Assembly: GCA_017430945.1 (NCBI GenBank)
Contig: JAFRMB010000008.1
Span: forward strand, 1 to 22,455
Source: Clostridia bacterium
GTDB taxonomy: Bacteria > Bacillota_A > Clostridia > Christensenellales > Aristaeellaceae
Reading direction: 5' to 3'
Length of the DNA stretch: 22,455 nt
Shown here: positions 13,862 through 21,716 of the stretch, one piece after another
Layout of the letters: every line of letters starts with the position of its first letter
Numbering within the stretch: the first letter of the stretch is position 1
Program-made: the position numbers and the translations under genes
The notes under the pieces: generated by a model
Databases searched by the model: none
What the model was told of the DNA's origin: nothing
What the model saw: the letters and a program-made list of their open reading frames with translations, nothing else

Positions 13862-14543
13862 AGATGACCCCGGTATTTGCACATTTCTTCGGGCAACGCT
13901 GACCGCGCAAGGCTATGACACGATCCTGGTCTCCAACGGCGGGAGCGCTCTGGAGATGGTATCGTCGCACTGCCCGGACTGCGTCTTGCTGGATCTCGGA
14001 TTGCCGGATATGGATGGGAACCGGATCATCACGCTCGTCCGGCAGTGGACAGCAATGCCCATCATCGTCATTTCTGCAAGAAGCATGGAAAAGGATAAGG
14101 TCCGCGCGCTCGACCTCGGTGCAGACGACTACCTCACCAAGCCGTTCGGCACCAATGAGCTGCTGGCGCGCATCCGCACGGCTCTTCGTCACAGGCGTAC
14201 GGCCTCTGAGAACGATGAGATCGCTCTCAAAGGCATCTACCATGTCGGCGATATGGAGATCGACTACCGCAAGCACCGCGTGTGCATAGCCGGTGAAAAC
14301 GTGCATCTGACGCCCAACGAATTCAGGATCGTGGCGCTGCTGGGGATGCATGCCGGTCAGGTGATGACTTATAAGACCATGCTGCGGGAGCTTTGGGGGC
14401 CTTCATCGAGTACGGACAACAAGATCCTGCGCGTGCATATGGCCAGTATCCGGCGAAAGATCGAATCTGATCCAAATGAGCCTCGGTATATCTTTACGGA
14501 GATCGGCGTGGGCTATCGCATGGCCGACCGCGATGATCGATAA
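13824..14543 (+). CDS. KdpE/OmpR-family response regulator
   Basis: A 239-residue two-domain regulator. The receiver domain (about 8-122) has the acidic pair E13-D14, phospho-acceptor D57 in LLDLGLPD, the Ser84 switch position in VISAR and K106 in LTKPF. The winged-helix DNA-binding domain (about 140-235) has LTPNEFRIVALL, the recognition helix region DNKILRVHMASIRRKIE (198-214) and the final FTEIGVGYRM. The start is fixed by GGAGG (13813-13817) inside the end of the kinase gene; the 38-base overlap implies translational coupling. The sequence is closest in feel to KdpE, but targets are unknown. Candidates nearby are its own promoter region and the divergent 55-codon gene. A bidirectional terminator follows. 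Confidence 0.92.
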   Translation: MSNTVRSKILIIEDDPGICTFLRATLTAQGYDTILVSNGGSALEMVSSHCPDCVLLDLGLPDMDGNRIITLVRQWTAMPIIVISARSMEKDKVRALDLGADDYLTKPFGTNELLARIRTALRHRRTASENDEIALKGIYHVGDMEIDYRKHRVCIAGENVHLTPNEFRIVALLGMHAGQVMTYKTMLRELWGPSSSTDNKILRVHMASIRRKIESDPNEPRYIFTEIGVGYRMADRDDR

Positions 14544-14544
14544 A

Positions 14545-14578
14545 CCGGCACCCCTGACAGAGTGCCGGTCTCTTCTTG
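14545..14578. terminator. Bidirectional terminator after the response regulator
   Basis: CCGGCAC (14545-14551) pairs with GTGCCGG (14562-14568), followed by TCTCTTCTT on the plus strand and by TTTATC on the minus strand. It separates the convergent response regulator and PH-like genes. Confidence 0.7.
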
Positions 14579-14613
14579 TATCCGACGGACTTCGCGCTAC
14601 CGTGCCTTGGCTC

Positions 14614-15183
14614 TCACTCGAGCGGCAGATACTTGTTCAAGAGATCCTTGAGCCTGTCATCCATCGGCAATGCGTACAGGATCACGCGGTCTGCTTCCGG
14701 TTCGTCGTGACTGTCGATGAAAGCGGCATCCGCTTCACCGCGCCATTGCCGCGGTTTCAGGCCACACGCTCTCGGACCGCAGAGCAGACAGGTGTGACCG
14801 TCGTCATCCGTACGAAGTACGGCTTTTTTGATACGCGCGTAGGGCACGGCCCCGTCCGTAGACCCGGAGCGTATGATGCGTTTGTCCGTCAAACCGTAGA
14901 TCGTTTTTTTGCCCAGACGCCGAGCGATGAGAAAAGGATTCACGATCGCGAAGGCGGCGATCGCCAAGATGAAGACGATAACGATCGGCTTGATGTTGCC
15001 CCCGTCCTGCCGCGCGGACATGCCGTATAGCAGCAGGATGCCCAGTGTTACGACCAGCTTGATGACAAGGCCGACCATGATGCTGGTTTTATTGCTCTTG
15101 TCAAGTGTTTCGAAGGCTTCCGGACGACCGGTCCATAATAGCTGCTCATTCTCCAACAGGTGTTCACGCAATTGCTTCTCCAT
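14614..15183 (-). CDS. Membrane protein with bacterial PH-like domain
   Basis: A 189-residue protein. It begins with a short cytoplasmic part holding LLENEQLLWTGRPE (9-22), which is typical of bacterial PH-domain (bPH2/YdbT-like) membrane proteins. Two hydrophobic segments follow at about 34-53 and 67-86. A positively charged turn then leads into YGLTDKRIIR (96-105), the characteristic opening strand of the PH-like domain; the rest is a beta-rich segment and a C-terminal helix. The function of these proteins is not established, so I assign none. The ATG follows GAGGG by seven bases. It is monocistronic, convergent with the response regulator. No clear promoter is seen in the 60 bases upstream. 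Confidence 0.72.
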   Translation of the reverse strand: MEKQLREHLLENEQLLWTGRPEAFETLDKSNKTSIMVGLVIKLVVTLGILLLYGMSARQDGGNIKPIVIVFILAIAAFAIVNPFLIARRLGKKTIYGLTDKRIIRSGSTDGAVPYARIKKAVLRTDDDGHTCLLCGPRACGLKPRQWRGEADAAFIDSHDEPEADRVILYALPMDDRLKDLLNKYLPLE

Positions 15184-15429
15184 GATAGACCCTCTTTCCA
15201 GTTTTGATGCTTATATTCTATCAGGAATGCTGCTAAAACAGTGGAAAGAAACGCGGATGATACCGCCGGATGGCCCACCAAAAGGCAGACACGGTCATAT
15301 CCCGGCCTGCCGCATCACGTCAAATGCTCTGCCCCGGCCGACAAACGCGCGTCCGCTCCATCCGGGCAGAGATCGGATATCTCCGCGACAAGACCCGGTC
15401 TGCGGGCAATGTTAATTTATACGAATTGA
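15184..15429. other. Non-coding stretch between the PH-like gene and the tRNA promoter
   Basis: No supported gene. One inverted repeat is present: CTCTGCCCCGG (15327-15337) with CCGGGCAGAG (15362-15371), one bulge, 24-base loop and no T-run on either side. Its role is unknown. Confidence 0.4.
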
Positions 15430-15458
15430 TTGACAAAGGTGCCCTCAGATGCTATAAT
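15430..15458 (+). promoter_or_regulatory. Consensus promoter of tRNA-Pro
   Basis: TTGACA (15430-15435), 17-base spacer, TATAAT (15453-15458): an exact sigma-70/SigA consensus. The predicted start near 15465 is 16 bases before the tRNA. Confidence 0.92.
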
Positions 15459-15480
15459 ATCAAATGTTCGAAAGAGATAT

Positions 15481-15557
15481 CTGGGTGTAGCGCAGCTTGG
15501 TAGCGTGCTTGAATGGGGTTCAAGAGGCCGAGAGTTCAAATCTCTCCACCCAGACCA
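15481..15557 (+). tRNA. tRNA-Pro (anticodon GGG)
   Basis: The cloverleaf is complete. The acceptor CTGGGTG (15481-15487) pairs with CACCCAG (15547-15553). The anticodon stem is CTTGA/TCAAG (15508-15512, 15520-15524) with loop ATGGGGT, giving anticodon GGG at 15515-15517. The T-arm is GAGAG-TTCAAAT-CTCTC, and the CCA end is encoded (15555-15557). It reads CCC (and CCU) proline codons, which suits a GC-rich genome. It is a single-gene transcription unit with its own promoter and terminator. Confidence 0.96.
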
Positions 15558-15560
15558 AAA

Positions 15561-15595
15561 AGTCCTGCATGATCTTATGCAGGGCTTTTGTTTTA
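15561..15595 (+). terminator. Terminator of the tRNA-Pro gene
   Basis: A 10-position stem (15561-15570 with 15577-15586, loop GATCTT, one G-T pair) is followed by TTTGTTTTA. It begins four bases after the tRNA. Confidence 0.88.
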
Positions 15596-15614
15596 TATCG
15601 ATCCCGTTCCGGAT

Positions 15615-16058
15615 TCATTCCATGTCCGGCATCCATCGGATCTCCCGAGCGCGTCCGGCTTCATCGGAGGCTTCTCCGGCCCGGGCGCCGACCAGCCAGC
15701 GCCTGACCGCGTCGCGATCGCGTCCGAGCTGGTCCCGCAGCGCATCGAGGCTGTCGAAGCGCCGTTCCGGCCGTATAAAATGCAGATACGCCACGCGCAC
15801 GCGCCGGCCGTAGAGGTCGCCGCTGAAATCCAGCAGATGCGCCTCGATGGTGGGCTTGCCGTCCGGCACGGTGGGGTGGCTGCCCTGGTTGAGCATGCAC
15901 GGACGGGCGCCGGATTCGCCCTCCAGCCAAATGGCCGCCGCGTACACGCCGTTTTGCGCCCGCGACCCACCCGTTGGATCCGTGCGGATGTTCGCCGTCG
16001 GGAACCCGATCGTGCGCCCCAGACGCTTGCCCGTCTCAACGATGCCGCTGATGACCAT
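15615..16058 (-). CDS. Stand-alone riboflavin kinase domain protein
   Basis: A 147-residue protein equal to the C-terminal riboflavin kinase (flavokinase) half of RibF, which converts riboflavin and ATP to FMN. It shows GRTIGFPTANI (14-24), NGVYAAAIW (36-44), a Pro-Thr pair in HPTV (61-64), E72 at the place of the catalytic glutamate in IEAHLLDF, and DLYGRRVRVAYLHFIRPERRFDSLDAL (81-107). The usual 'N.G.RPT' is NQGSHPT here. The N-terminal FAD synthetase half of RibF is absent, and the GGGGAGG five bases before the ATG plus a promoter show that the gene is complete as it stands. Whether the cell has a second, full RibF cannot be seen. It is monocistronic. Confidence 0.83.
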   Translation of the reverse strand: MVISGIVETGKRLGRTIGFPTANIRTDPTGGSRAQNGVYAAAIWLEGESGARPCMLNQGSHPTVPDGKPTIEAHLLDFSGDLYGRRVRVAYLHFIRPERRFDSLDALRDQLGRDRDAVRRWLVGARAGEASDEAGRAREIRWMPDME

Positions 16059-16088
16059 ATATGCCTCCCCGTGCATTTTCTGACTGCT

Positions 16089-16117
16089 ATTATACCAGCC
16101 TCGCCGCGTTTGCGCAA
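16089..16117 (-). promoter_or_regulatory. Promoter of the riboflavin kinase gene
   Basis: Read on the minus strand: TTGCGC (16117-16112), 17-base spacer, TATAAT (16094-16089), with TG one base before the -10. The leader is about 24 bases, too short for an FMN riboswitch. Confidence 0.75.
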
Positions 16118-16192
16118 GGCGGCGGGATTTTGACCGAACCGCATCTTTTCCGTGATGATTCGCTGTCTTTGATAGGCATGCCGGCCGTTTCA

Positions 16193-16201
16193 TGGTATAC
16201 T
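16193..16201 (+). promoter_or_regulatory. Extended -10 promoter of the foldase gene
   Basis: TGGTATACT has the TGn plus TATACT pattern; the only -35-like box, TTGATA, is 21 bases away, so the extended -10 probably carries recognition. The start near 16208 leaves a leader of about 45 bases. Confidence 0.55.
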
Positions 16202-16253
16202 GATGATGAAGTACCATCACCACATGCGACATGTGTTTCAGGAGGTCGAATAT

Positions 16254-17753
16254 ATGGCGAATCAGAATGTGAACGAACAAAAGCGCACCAAAAAGCCCCA
16301 CAGCAGCGGTGTGCCCACGATGCTGGTGATCATACTGCTGGTCATCGCGCTGGCCATGGGCGGACTGGCGGGCTTTGCGATCGCGCGGCGCGCGAACCCG
16401 TACCGCGATCAGCTGATGGCGGCCAACGCCCGCATCATGGAGCTTGAAAACACGATGACGCTCATGGGCTTCTCCCCCGATGACGTCGGCAGCGATGAGA
16501 TCGCCGATTGGGGCACGGCCGATGCGGACGACGAGGACGACGACTCCACCGACCTGGCAGATCTCGCCGGCGATGACAGCGACATCTGGGACGAGGACGA
16601 TCTTCTCAACGGCACGCTGGAAGAAGGCGGCGAGCCGGTCGTCGTGGCCGAGTTCGACGGCGGACAACTGCTGTCCACCGAGGTCATCCCGGAGTACAAC
16701 GACCAGCTGACCACGCTGTTGCTATCCGGCTACAGCGCCGATGAGACCGCGGACACCGTGCTGCAGAGCGTGCTCAGCTACATGGCCAGCGAGAAGATCA
16801 TCGCCCTGAAGGCCGCCGAAATGGGGATGGACAAGCTGACCGACGAGGACCTCAAGGCGATCGACGAAGAAGCGCAGGGGATCTACGACGACCAGATCAG
16901 CTACTACGGCGCCTTCGTCGCCCAGCCCGGCATGTCACAGGAGGAGATCGACAAGGCTGCCGCCCAGGAGATCGGCGTCACGCTGGATGAGATCAAGGCG
17001 GATGTCAAGGAGACCTGGCCCGTCAAGAAATTCTACGACGCCACCGTGAAGGACGTCGAGGTTACGGATGCCGAGGTGGAGCAGCACTACAGGGAGACCC
17101 TGTCGTCCCAGAAGGCCGCCTTTACCGAGAGCAACGACGATTACGAGTTCGCGCACATGGACGGGGAGACCATCCTGTACAATCTGAAAGGCTATCGCGC
17201 CGTGCGCGATCTGCTGATCCCCTTTGAGAACGACGAGGACGGCTCAAAGGCGGCGGACCTGCTGGATCAGATCGACCAGCTGGACCCCACCACCGACACG
17301 GAAAAGATCCAGGCGCTCGAGGCAGAACTCGCACCGCTGTACGCACCGCTGGAGCGCACCGCTCAGGAGGTCGTCAAGAAGCTGCAGGACGGCGAAAGCT
17401 TCGATTCACTGCTCCACACCTACGGCAAGGACGAGGATATGGAGCAGGAGCCCCTGCACAGCCAGGGCTACTACATCTGCGATGACTCCTTCCTGTTCTC
17501 CACCGAGTTCATCGAGGGCAGCATGATCCTGGAAAAGCCCGGGCAGGTCTCCGCACCGCTGCGCAGCGCCTCCGGCATCCATCTGGTCGAGTATACCGCC
17601 GATGTGCCAGAGGGAGAGGTGCCGCTGGACAGCGTGCGCGAACAGATGAAGGCCGAAGCCCTGGACGAAAAACGCGAGGCCTACTATGAAGAGGCCACCG
17701 CCGCCATGCTGGACGCGGCCAACGTCAAGTATTACCCCGAACGCCTGCAGTGA
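16254..17753 (+). CDS. Membrane-anchored SurA/PrsA-like foldase (peptidyl-prolyl isomerase family)
   Basis: A 499-residue protein. A basic N-terminus (1-19) is followed by one transmembrane segment (about 21-42), then a short helix with a heptad look (50-72). Next comes a strongly acidic Asp/Glu-rich spacer (about 76-126), and then a SurA-N-like helical domain (about 128-300). The C-terminal third (about 375-465) carries parvulin-type features: QDGESFDSLLHTYGKDED and LEKPGQVSAPLRSASGIHLVEY. The domain order suggests an extracytoplasmic chaperone that helps exported proteins fold. There is no lipobox, so unlike PrsA it is anchored by the helix. Whether the isomerase is active is unclear, because the usual 'HILV' strand is not obvious. 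AGGAGGT precedes the ATG by seven bases. The gene stands alone and converges on trkH. Confidence 0.78.
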   Translation: MANQNVNEQKRTKKPHSSGVPTMLVIILLVIALAMGGLAGFAIARRANPYRDQLMAANARIMELENTMTLMGFSPDDVGSDEIADWGTADADDEDDDSTDLADLAGDDSDIWDEDDLLNGTLEEGGEPVVVAEFDGGQLLSTEVIPEYNDQLTTLLLSGYSADETADTVLQSVLSYMASEKIIALKAAEMGMDKLTDEDLKAIDEEAQGIYDDQISYYGAFVAQPGMSQEEIDKAAAQEIGVTLDEIKADVKETWPVKKFYDATVKDVEVTDAEVEQHYRETLSSQKAAFTESNDDYEFAHMDGETILYNLKGYRAVRDLLIPFENDEDGSKAADLLDQIDQLDPTTDTEKIQALEAELAPLYAPLERTAQEVVKKLQDGESFDSLLHTYGKDEDMEQEPLHSQGYYICDDSFLFSTEFIEGSMILEKPGQVSAPLRSASGIHLVEYTADVPEGEVPLDSVREQMKAEALDEKREAYYEEATAAMLDAANVKYYPERLQ

Positions 17754-17805
17754 CGCTTCGCGCCTGCCATGCAGGATGTGCGACGCGCATGCCCTTCCGA
17801 AGAAC

Positions 17806-17853
17806 GAACATCGCCGCCATGACCCGGATCGACGGGCCCTGGCGGCGATGTTC
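17806..17853. terminator. Hairpin between the foldase gene and trkH
   Basis: GAACATCGCCGCC (17806-17818) pairs perfectly with GGCGGCGATGTTC (17841-17853), with an inner CCCG/CGGG stem in the loop. It lies between convergent genes. T-runs are weak on both sides, so it may act as a bidirectional terminator or 3'-end stabiliser. Confidence 0.6.
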
Positions 17854-17906
17854 TTCGTGTTTCGTCTCCTGCCTGCAGACGGTTGCCGTTCAGATTGAGA
17901 TTCGTA

Positions 17907-19388
17907 TCAGTGCCGGTAGGCGCTGGGGGCGAACAGCATCAATATGGGGAAGATCTCAAGGCGCCCGATCAGCATGCACATGGACAGCACCAGTTTGCTG
18001 AGGTTGGAGAAGGCGGCAAAGTTGCCGCTGGCGCCGACCATACCGAGGCCGGGGCCGATGTTCGAGAGCGTCGCCACCACGGCGGTGAAGTTGGTCTCGA
18101 ACGAAAAGCCGTCCAGCGATACGATGATCGTCGAGATCAGCAGCACGGCCATGTAGGCGAAGAAGAAGCCCTGTACGCCGGAGAGGATGCCCTCATCCAC
18201 CGTATGTCCGTCGAGCTTGATGGTGTTGACGGATTTGGGATGGACGGTCCGCCGTATGTCGCGCACCAGGCTTTTGACGAGCAGCTGAAGGCGGATCACC
18301 TTGATGCCGCCGCCGGTGGAACCCGCGCTCGCGCCGATGAACATGATGACCACGAGCAGGACCCGTGAAAACTGCGGCCACAGGTTGAAATCCGCGGTGG
18401 CGTAACCCGTCGTGGTCATGACGGACGATACCTGGAAGAAACTGTATCGCAGGGCGGTGAAGAAGTTCCCGCCGGGCTTCGCATCCCTGGCCATCGAGTG
18501 GAAGGCCACGCCGGACAGGGGCATGATGTTGATGGCGATGAGCACCGTCGCGCCCAGCATGATGGCCCAGTACAGGCGCATCTCGCTGTTGCCCAGCGCG
18601 GAGCGCCAGTTGCGGCGGATCATGTAGTAGTACAGCGAAAAGTTGACGCCGAACAGCGCCATGAACACGCCGATCACGATGTCCGCGGAGGCGGAGCTGT
18701 AGTGTGCGATGGAGTTGCCGTACAGCCCGAAGCCGCCCGTGCCGGCCGCGCCGAACATGTGCGTCACGGCCTCGAAAAGGTTGAAGCCGCACAGCAGCAG
18801 CGCGATCACCATGAGCCCCGAGAGTCCCACGTAGATCCCGTAGAGTATCTTGGCGTTGTTGCTGACCCGCGGCACCAGCTTGTCCGTGGACGGTCCCGGC
18901 GATTCGGCGCGCATCAGGTGGATCGAGCGCGCGCCCATCTTCGGGATCAGCGCCAGCGAGAGCACCAGCACGCCCATGCCGCCCGCCCAGTGCGTGAAGC
19001 TGCGCCAGAATTGAAGGCCCTTGGGCAGCGCTTCGATGTCCGTAACGATCGTGGCGCCGGTCGTGGTGAAGCCGGACACCGTCTCGAAGAAGCAGTCCAT
19101 CAGCGACGGGATGCTCCGGTTGAAGTAAAAGGGCAGGCCGCCGAAGAAAGACACCAGGATCCAGCTGACCGCCACGACCGCAAAGCCTTCCCGCGCCCGC
19201 AGCGTGTCCCGGCGCGGCTGTATCAGCGCCAGAAGCGAGCCTGCGATCACCGTGATCACCATCGCCAGCAGGATCGCCTTCGCGTCGCTCCCGCCGTAGA
19301 TCAGCGAGATCGCCAGCGGCAGCAGCATCAGCACGCCGGCCAGACGCAGGACATTGCCGATCAGGTGTATCGTCAACCGCTTGTTCAT
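17907..19388 (-). CDS. trkH: Trk potassium uptake system membrane subunit TrkH
   Basis: A 493-residue membrane protein of the TrkH/KtrB superfamily that forms the potassium pore. The four pore-loop filters are visible: TTTGA (108-112), GTGGFG (216-221), TTTGYA (325-330) and SNIGPG (442-447). Each loop is flanked by membrane helices, and ASAGSTGGGIKV (353-364) is the gating-loop region. Length is close to that of TrkH (about 480-500) and longer than KtrB. It needs TrkA on the cytoplasmic side; trkA is 34 bases upstream on the same strand, so the two form an operon. The ATG follows a weak GAG/GAGG. It is the last gene of the isomerase-like, trkA, trkH unit. Confidence 0.95.
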   Translation of the reverse strand: MNKRLTIHLIGNVLRLAGVLMLLPLAISLIYGGSDAKAILLAMVITVIAGSLLALIQPRRDTLRAREGFAVVAVSWILVSFFGGLPFYFNRSIPSLMDCFFETVSGFTTTGATIVTDIEALPKGLQFWRSFTHWAGGMGVLVLSLALIPKMGARSIHLMRAESPGPSTDKLVPRVSNNAKILYGIYVGLSGLMVIALLLCGFNLFEAVTHMFGAAGTGGFGLYGNSIAHYSSASADIVIGVFMALFGVNFSLYYYMIRRNWRSALGNSEMRLYWAIMLGATVLIAINIMPLSGVAFHSMARDAKPGGNFFTALRYSFFQVSSVMTTTGYATADFNLWPQFSRVLLVVIMFIGASAGSTGGGIKVIRLQLLVKSLVRDIRRTVHPKSVNTIKLDGHTVDEGILSGVQGFFFAYMAVLLISTIIVSLDGFSFETNFTAVVATLSNIGPGLGMVGASGNFAAFSNLSKLVLSMCMLIGRLEIFPILMLFAPSAYRH

Positions 19389-19422
19389 AGCCTCATCTCC
19401 GCAATTCTAAAGGATGCTGTCG

Positions 19423-20793
19423 TCACTTCTTCATCTCCGCGATGTCGAAGGCGTCCTCCAGGTTCACCACGGTGCCCGCGCGGGCGGTCAGTATGACGGT
19501 GTCCCCCGCCTCGATGTGATCCGAACCGAAGGGGATGATGCTCTTGCGTTCGCGCACCAGCACCGACACCAGGATGCCCTTGCGGATCTTCAACTGGTTG
19601 AGCGGGATGTTCAGATACGGCGCGCCCTCCAGCGCCGTGAATTCGTAGGCCTCGACGGAGCCGCCCAGCATGTAATACACCTTTTCCACGACGGAGTTGC
19701 GCGAGTTGTTCAGCGCGCGCACCGAGCGCAGGATCACGTTGGCCGTCGTGAGCTTGGGGCTCACCGCGCAGTCGATGCCCAGGTCCTCCATGACGTCCAT
19801 GGCGTTCGTGCGGTTGACCTTCACGATCACCTTCCGGACGCCCCTTCGCGCGCCATAGAGCCCTGTGATCAGGTTCTCCTCATCGCGGTCTGTCAGGCAG
19901 ATCAGCGCACCGCAGTCCGCCACGTTCTCGGACTCCAGCACTTCCTCGTCGGTGCCGTCGGCACAGATGACCATCACATTGTCCAGTTCATCCGTCAGCC
20001 GCACGCACTTTTCCTGATCGATCTCGATGAGGCGCAGGTAAACGCCCATGCCCGCGATGATCTTGGAAAGATAATACGATATGTGCCCGCCGCCGATGAG
20101 CAGCGCGGACTTCACCCGCTGGGTATCCTTGCCCAGCTGCTTGAAAAACTTCGTCACGGACTCTCGGTCGCCGGTGGCGTAGACCCGGTCGCCGGGCAGT
20201 ATCACGCTGGCGCCGTCCGGAATGAAGGCCGTGCCGCTGCGCTGGACTGCCGTGAACTGGATGCGCGGATAGCGGTTGTGCAGTCTGGACAGGGGCATGT
20301 TCAGGATCGGATCGGTCGTCTCGGCGCGGAATTCGACCATCTCGACCCGCCCATGGGCAAAGGATTCGATGTTGATGGCGAACGGGAAGCGCAGCAGGCG
20401 CGATATCTCCTGCGCGGTCGCGCGCTCCGGATTGATGACCTGATCGATGTCAAGCTTCTTCTGGAGCAGCGTGAGGCTCTCGGTGTACTCCGGGTCGCGG
20501 ATGCGGGCGATGGAATACTTGGCTCCCAGCTGCTTGGCGGCCAGGCAGCACACCATGTTCAGCTCATCGTTGCCCGTCACGGCGATGATGACATCCGCGT
20601 GCTCGACGTCCGATTCGATGAGCACCTTCACGTTCGCGCCGTTTCCGCGCACGCACATCACGTCCAGCGTCTCACTGGCGCGCAGCAGCGCCTGCTGGCT
20701 TTGGTCAACGATGGTGATGTCGTGGCCATCCTTGGTCAGATACTGGGCCAGCGTGTAGCCCACCTTGCCGTTGCCAATGATGATGATGTTCAT
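19423..20793 (-). CDS. trkA: Trk potassium uptake regulatory subunit TrkA
   Basis: A 456-residue peripheral protein with two tandem RCK units. The first NAD(H)-binding domain has GNGKVG (7-12) and D30 at the end of strand two; the second has GGGHIS (234-239) and the acidic E257/D259. Each is followed by a TrkA-C domain (about 145-220 and 370-456). It binds nucleotides in the cytoplasm and gates TrkH. The start at 20793 follows GGAGG by seven bases and gives MNIIIIGNGKVG, the standard N-terminus; the open frame runs 28 codons further upstream without support. It sits 56 bases after the isomerase-like gene and 34 bases before trkH. Confidence 0.95.
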   Translation of the reverse strand: MNIIIIGNGKVGYTLAQYLTKDGHDITIVDQSQQALLRASETLDVMCVRGNGANVKVLIESDVEHADVIIAVTGNDELNMVCCLAAKQLGAKYSIARIRDPEYTESLTLLQKKLDIDQVINPERATAQEISRLLRFPFAINIESFAHGRVEMVEFRAETTDPILNMPLSRLHNRYPRIQFTAVQRSGTAFIPDGASVILPGDRVYATGDRESVTKFFKQLGKDTQRVKSALLIGGGHISYYLSKIIAGMGVYLRLIEIDQEKCVRLTDELDNVMVICADGTDEEVLESENVADCGALICLTDRDEENLITGLYGARRGVRKVIVKVNRTNAMDVMEDLGIDCAVSPKLTTANVILRSVRALNNSRNSVVEKVYYMLGGSVEAYEFTALEGAPYLNIPLNQLKIRKGILVSVLVRERKSIIPFGSDHIEAGDTVILTARAGTVVNLEDAFDIAEMKK

Positions 20794-20849
20794 GAATGAC
20801 CTCCATGTGACGATCGTGGTGACACATAATCGGACCCTTGAGCGGTCTC

Positions 20850-21626
20850 TCACCTGCGCTGCGCGCGGATGAGGCACAGGAGCGCCGCGCGCGCATTTGA
20901 CTCAAAATCACCGCCCGCCGCGCCCTGTACGCACACGCCGCCCGTATACTGTATCTGCCGAAGCGTACGCATCAGCTTGAAGTAGTCCTCGCCGTCGCCC
21001 TCCCTGGGCATGCGCCGGGTGAGCGCGTTCTCCACGTGGACGTGACAGAGCATGCTGCCCGCCTGCTGAAGCGCAGACAGCGGCTCGGACGCCATGGCCA
21101 TGCTGCCGGTATTCGCGGCGACGCCCACATTGCCCAGTTGCAGGAGCCCGGAGAGCAGTGTGGCCTCGGACACCAGGTTCAAAAGGTTGCACTCTGTCTT
21201 GCGCAGCGGCTCCACGGCGATCACGATGCCGCACTCGCGCGCATGGCCCTGGCAGAGCCGCAGGAAATTCCCCAGCTGACGCCAGGCCATCGGGTGGTCG
21301 AAGCCGGTCGGCACAGACCTGGCCGCCGCGCCGTCCATCGCCGCCACGCGCACCCTAAGGCGCCTGCACCGGGCAAAGGCGTGCTTCAGGTAGTCATGCA
21401 GCGCCGCCGCGCGGACGTCCGGCCCGACGACGGGCATCCCGTCCGGCAGCAGTCGGTTCACGGCCCGGACCCGCACACCGCTCCCCTCGCACCAGCCGAC
21501 GAACGCCTCAAAGTCATCGTCAGGCAGCGCCGCGAGCTCGCACAGCGGCACTTCAACAAAATCAAAGCCCAGTCTCTTTGCCTCGGGCAGGTCTGAAAAA
21601 CCGGTGGCTATGCCGATGGGGATCAT
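20850..21626 (-). CDS. Xylose-isomerase-like TIM-barrel protein, metal site altered
   Basis: A 258-residue protein with the look of the sugar phosphate isomerase/epimerase (AP endonuclease 2) family: MIPIGIATGFSDL at the start, a strand with VEVPLCEL (24-31), and IVIAVEPLRKTECNLLN (134-150) with E139 where the first metal-binding glutamate belongs. The next expected motif, normally 'DTGH', is ANTGSM (171-176): Asp is replaced by N172 and His by S175. CHVHVEN (194-200) replaces the usual 'H.H..D'. The protein may therefore be a non-metal or inactive member, or bind a ligand. GAGGT precedes the ATG by about six bases. It is first in the operon with trkA and trkH, an unusual partner for potassium uptake. 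No substrate can be given. Confidence 0.72.
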   Translation of the reverse strand: MIPIGIATGFSDLPEAKRLGFDFVEVPLCELAALPDDDFEAFVGWCEGSGVRVRAVNRLLPDGMPVVGPDVRAAALHDYLKHAFARCRRLRVRVAAMDGAAARSVPTGFDHPMAWRQLGNFLRLCQGHARECGIVIAVEPLRKTECNLLNLVSEATLLSGLLQLGNVGVAANTGSMAMASEPLSALQQAGSMLCHVHVENALTRRMPREGDGEDYFKLMRTLRQIQYTGGVCVQGAAGGDFESNARAALLCLIRAQRR

Positions 21627-21684
21627 GCGCTACCTCACAGTCGGGTCCCGCAGATGGGCACCTCGCCTATTCTGTGTTGCTATC

Positions 21685-21713
21685 AGTATACGCCTGTTCG
21701 CCCAAAACGTCAA
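21685..21713 (-). promoter_or_regulatory. Promoter of the isomerase-like/trkA/trkH operon
   Basis: Read on the minus strand: TTGACG (21713-21708), 17-base spacer, TATACT (21690-21685). The leader is about 50 bases. Confidence 0.78.
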
Positions 21714-21716
21714 ATT

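Noticed and set aside
15990..16080. FMN riboswitch before the riboflavin kinase gene
   Set aside because: The promoter lies only about 24 bases before the start codon, which leaves no room for the roughly 140-base element.
19414..20799. Long plus-strand open frame opposite trkA
   Set aside because: Antisense to a canonical TrkA with both nucleotide-binding motifs; no domain of its own.
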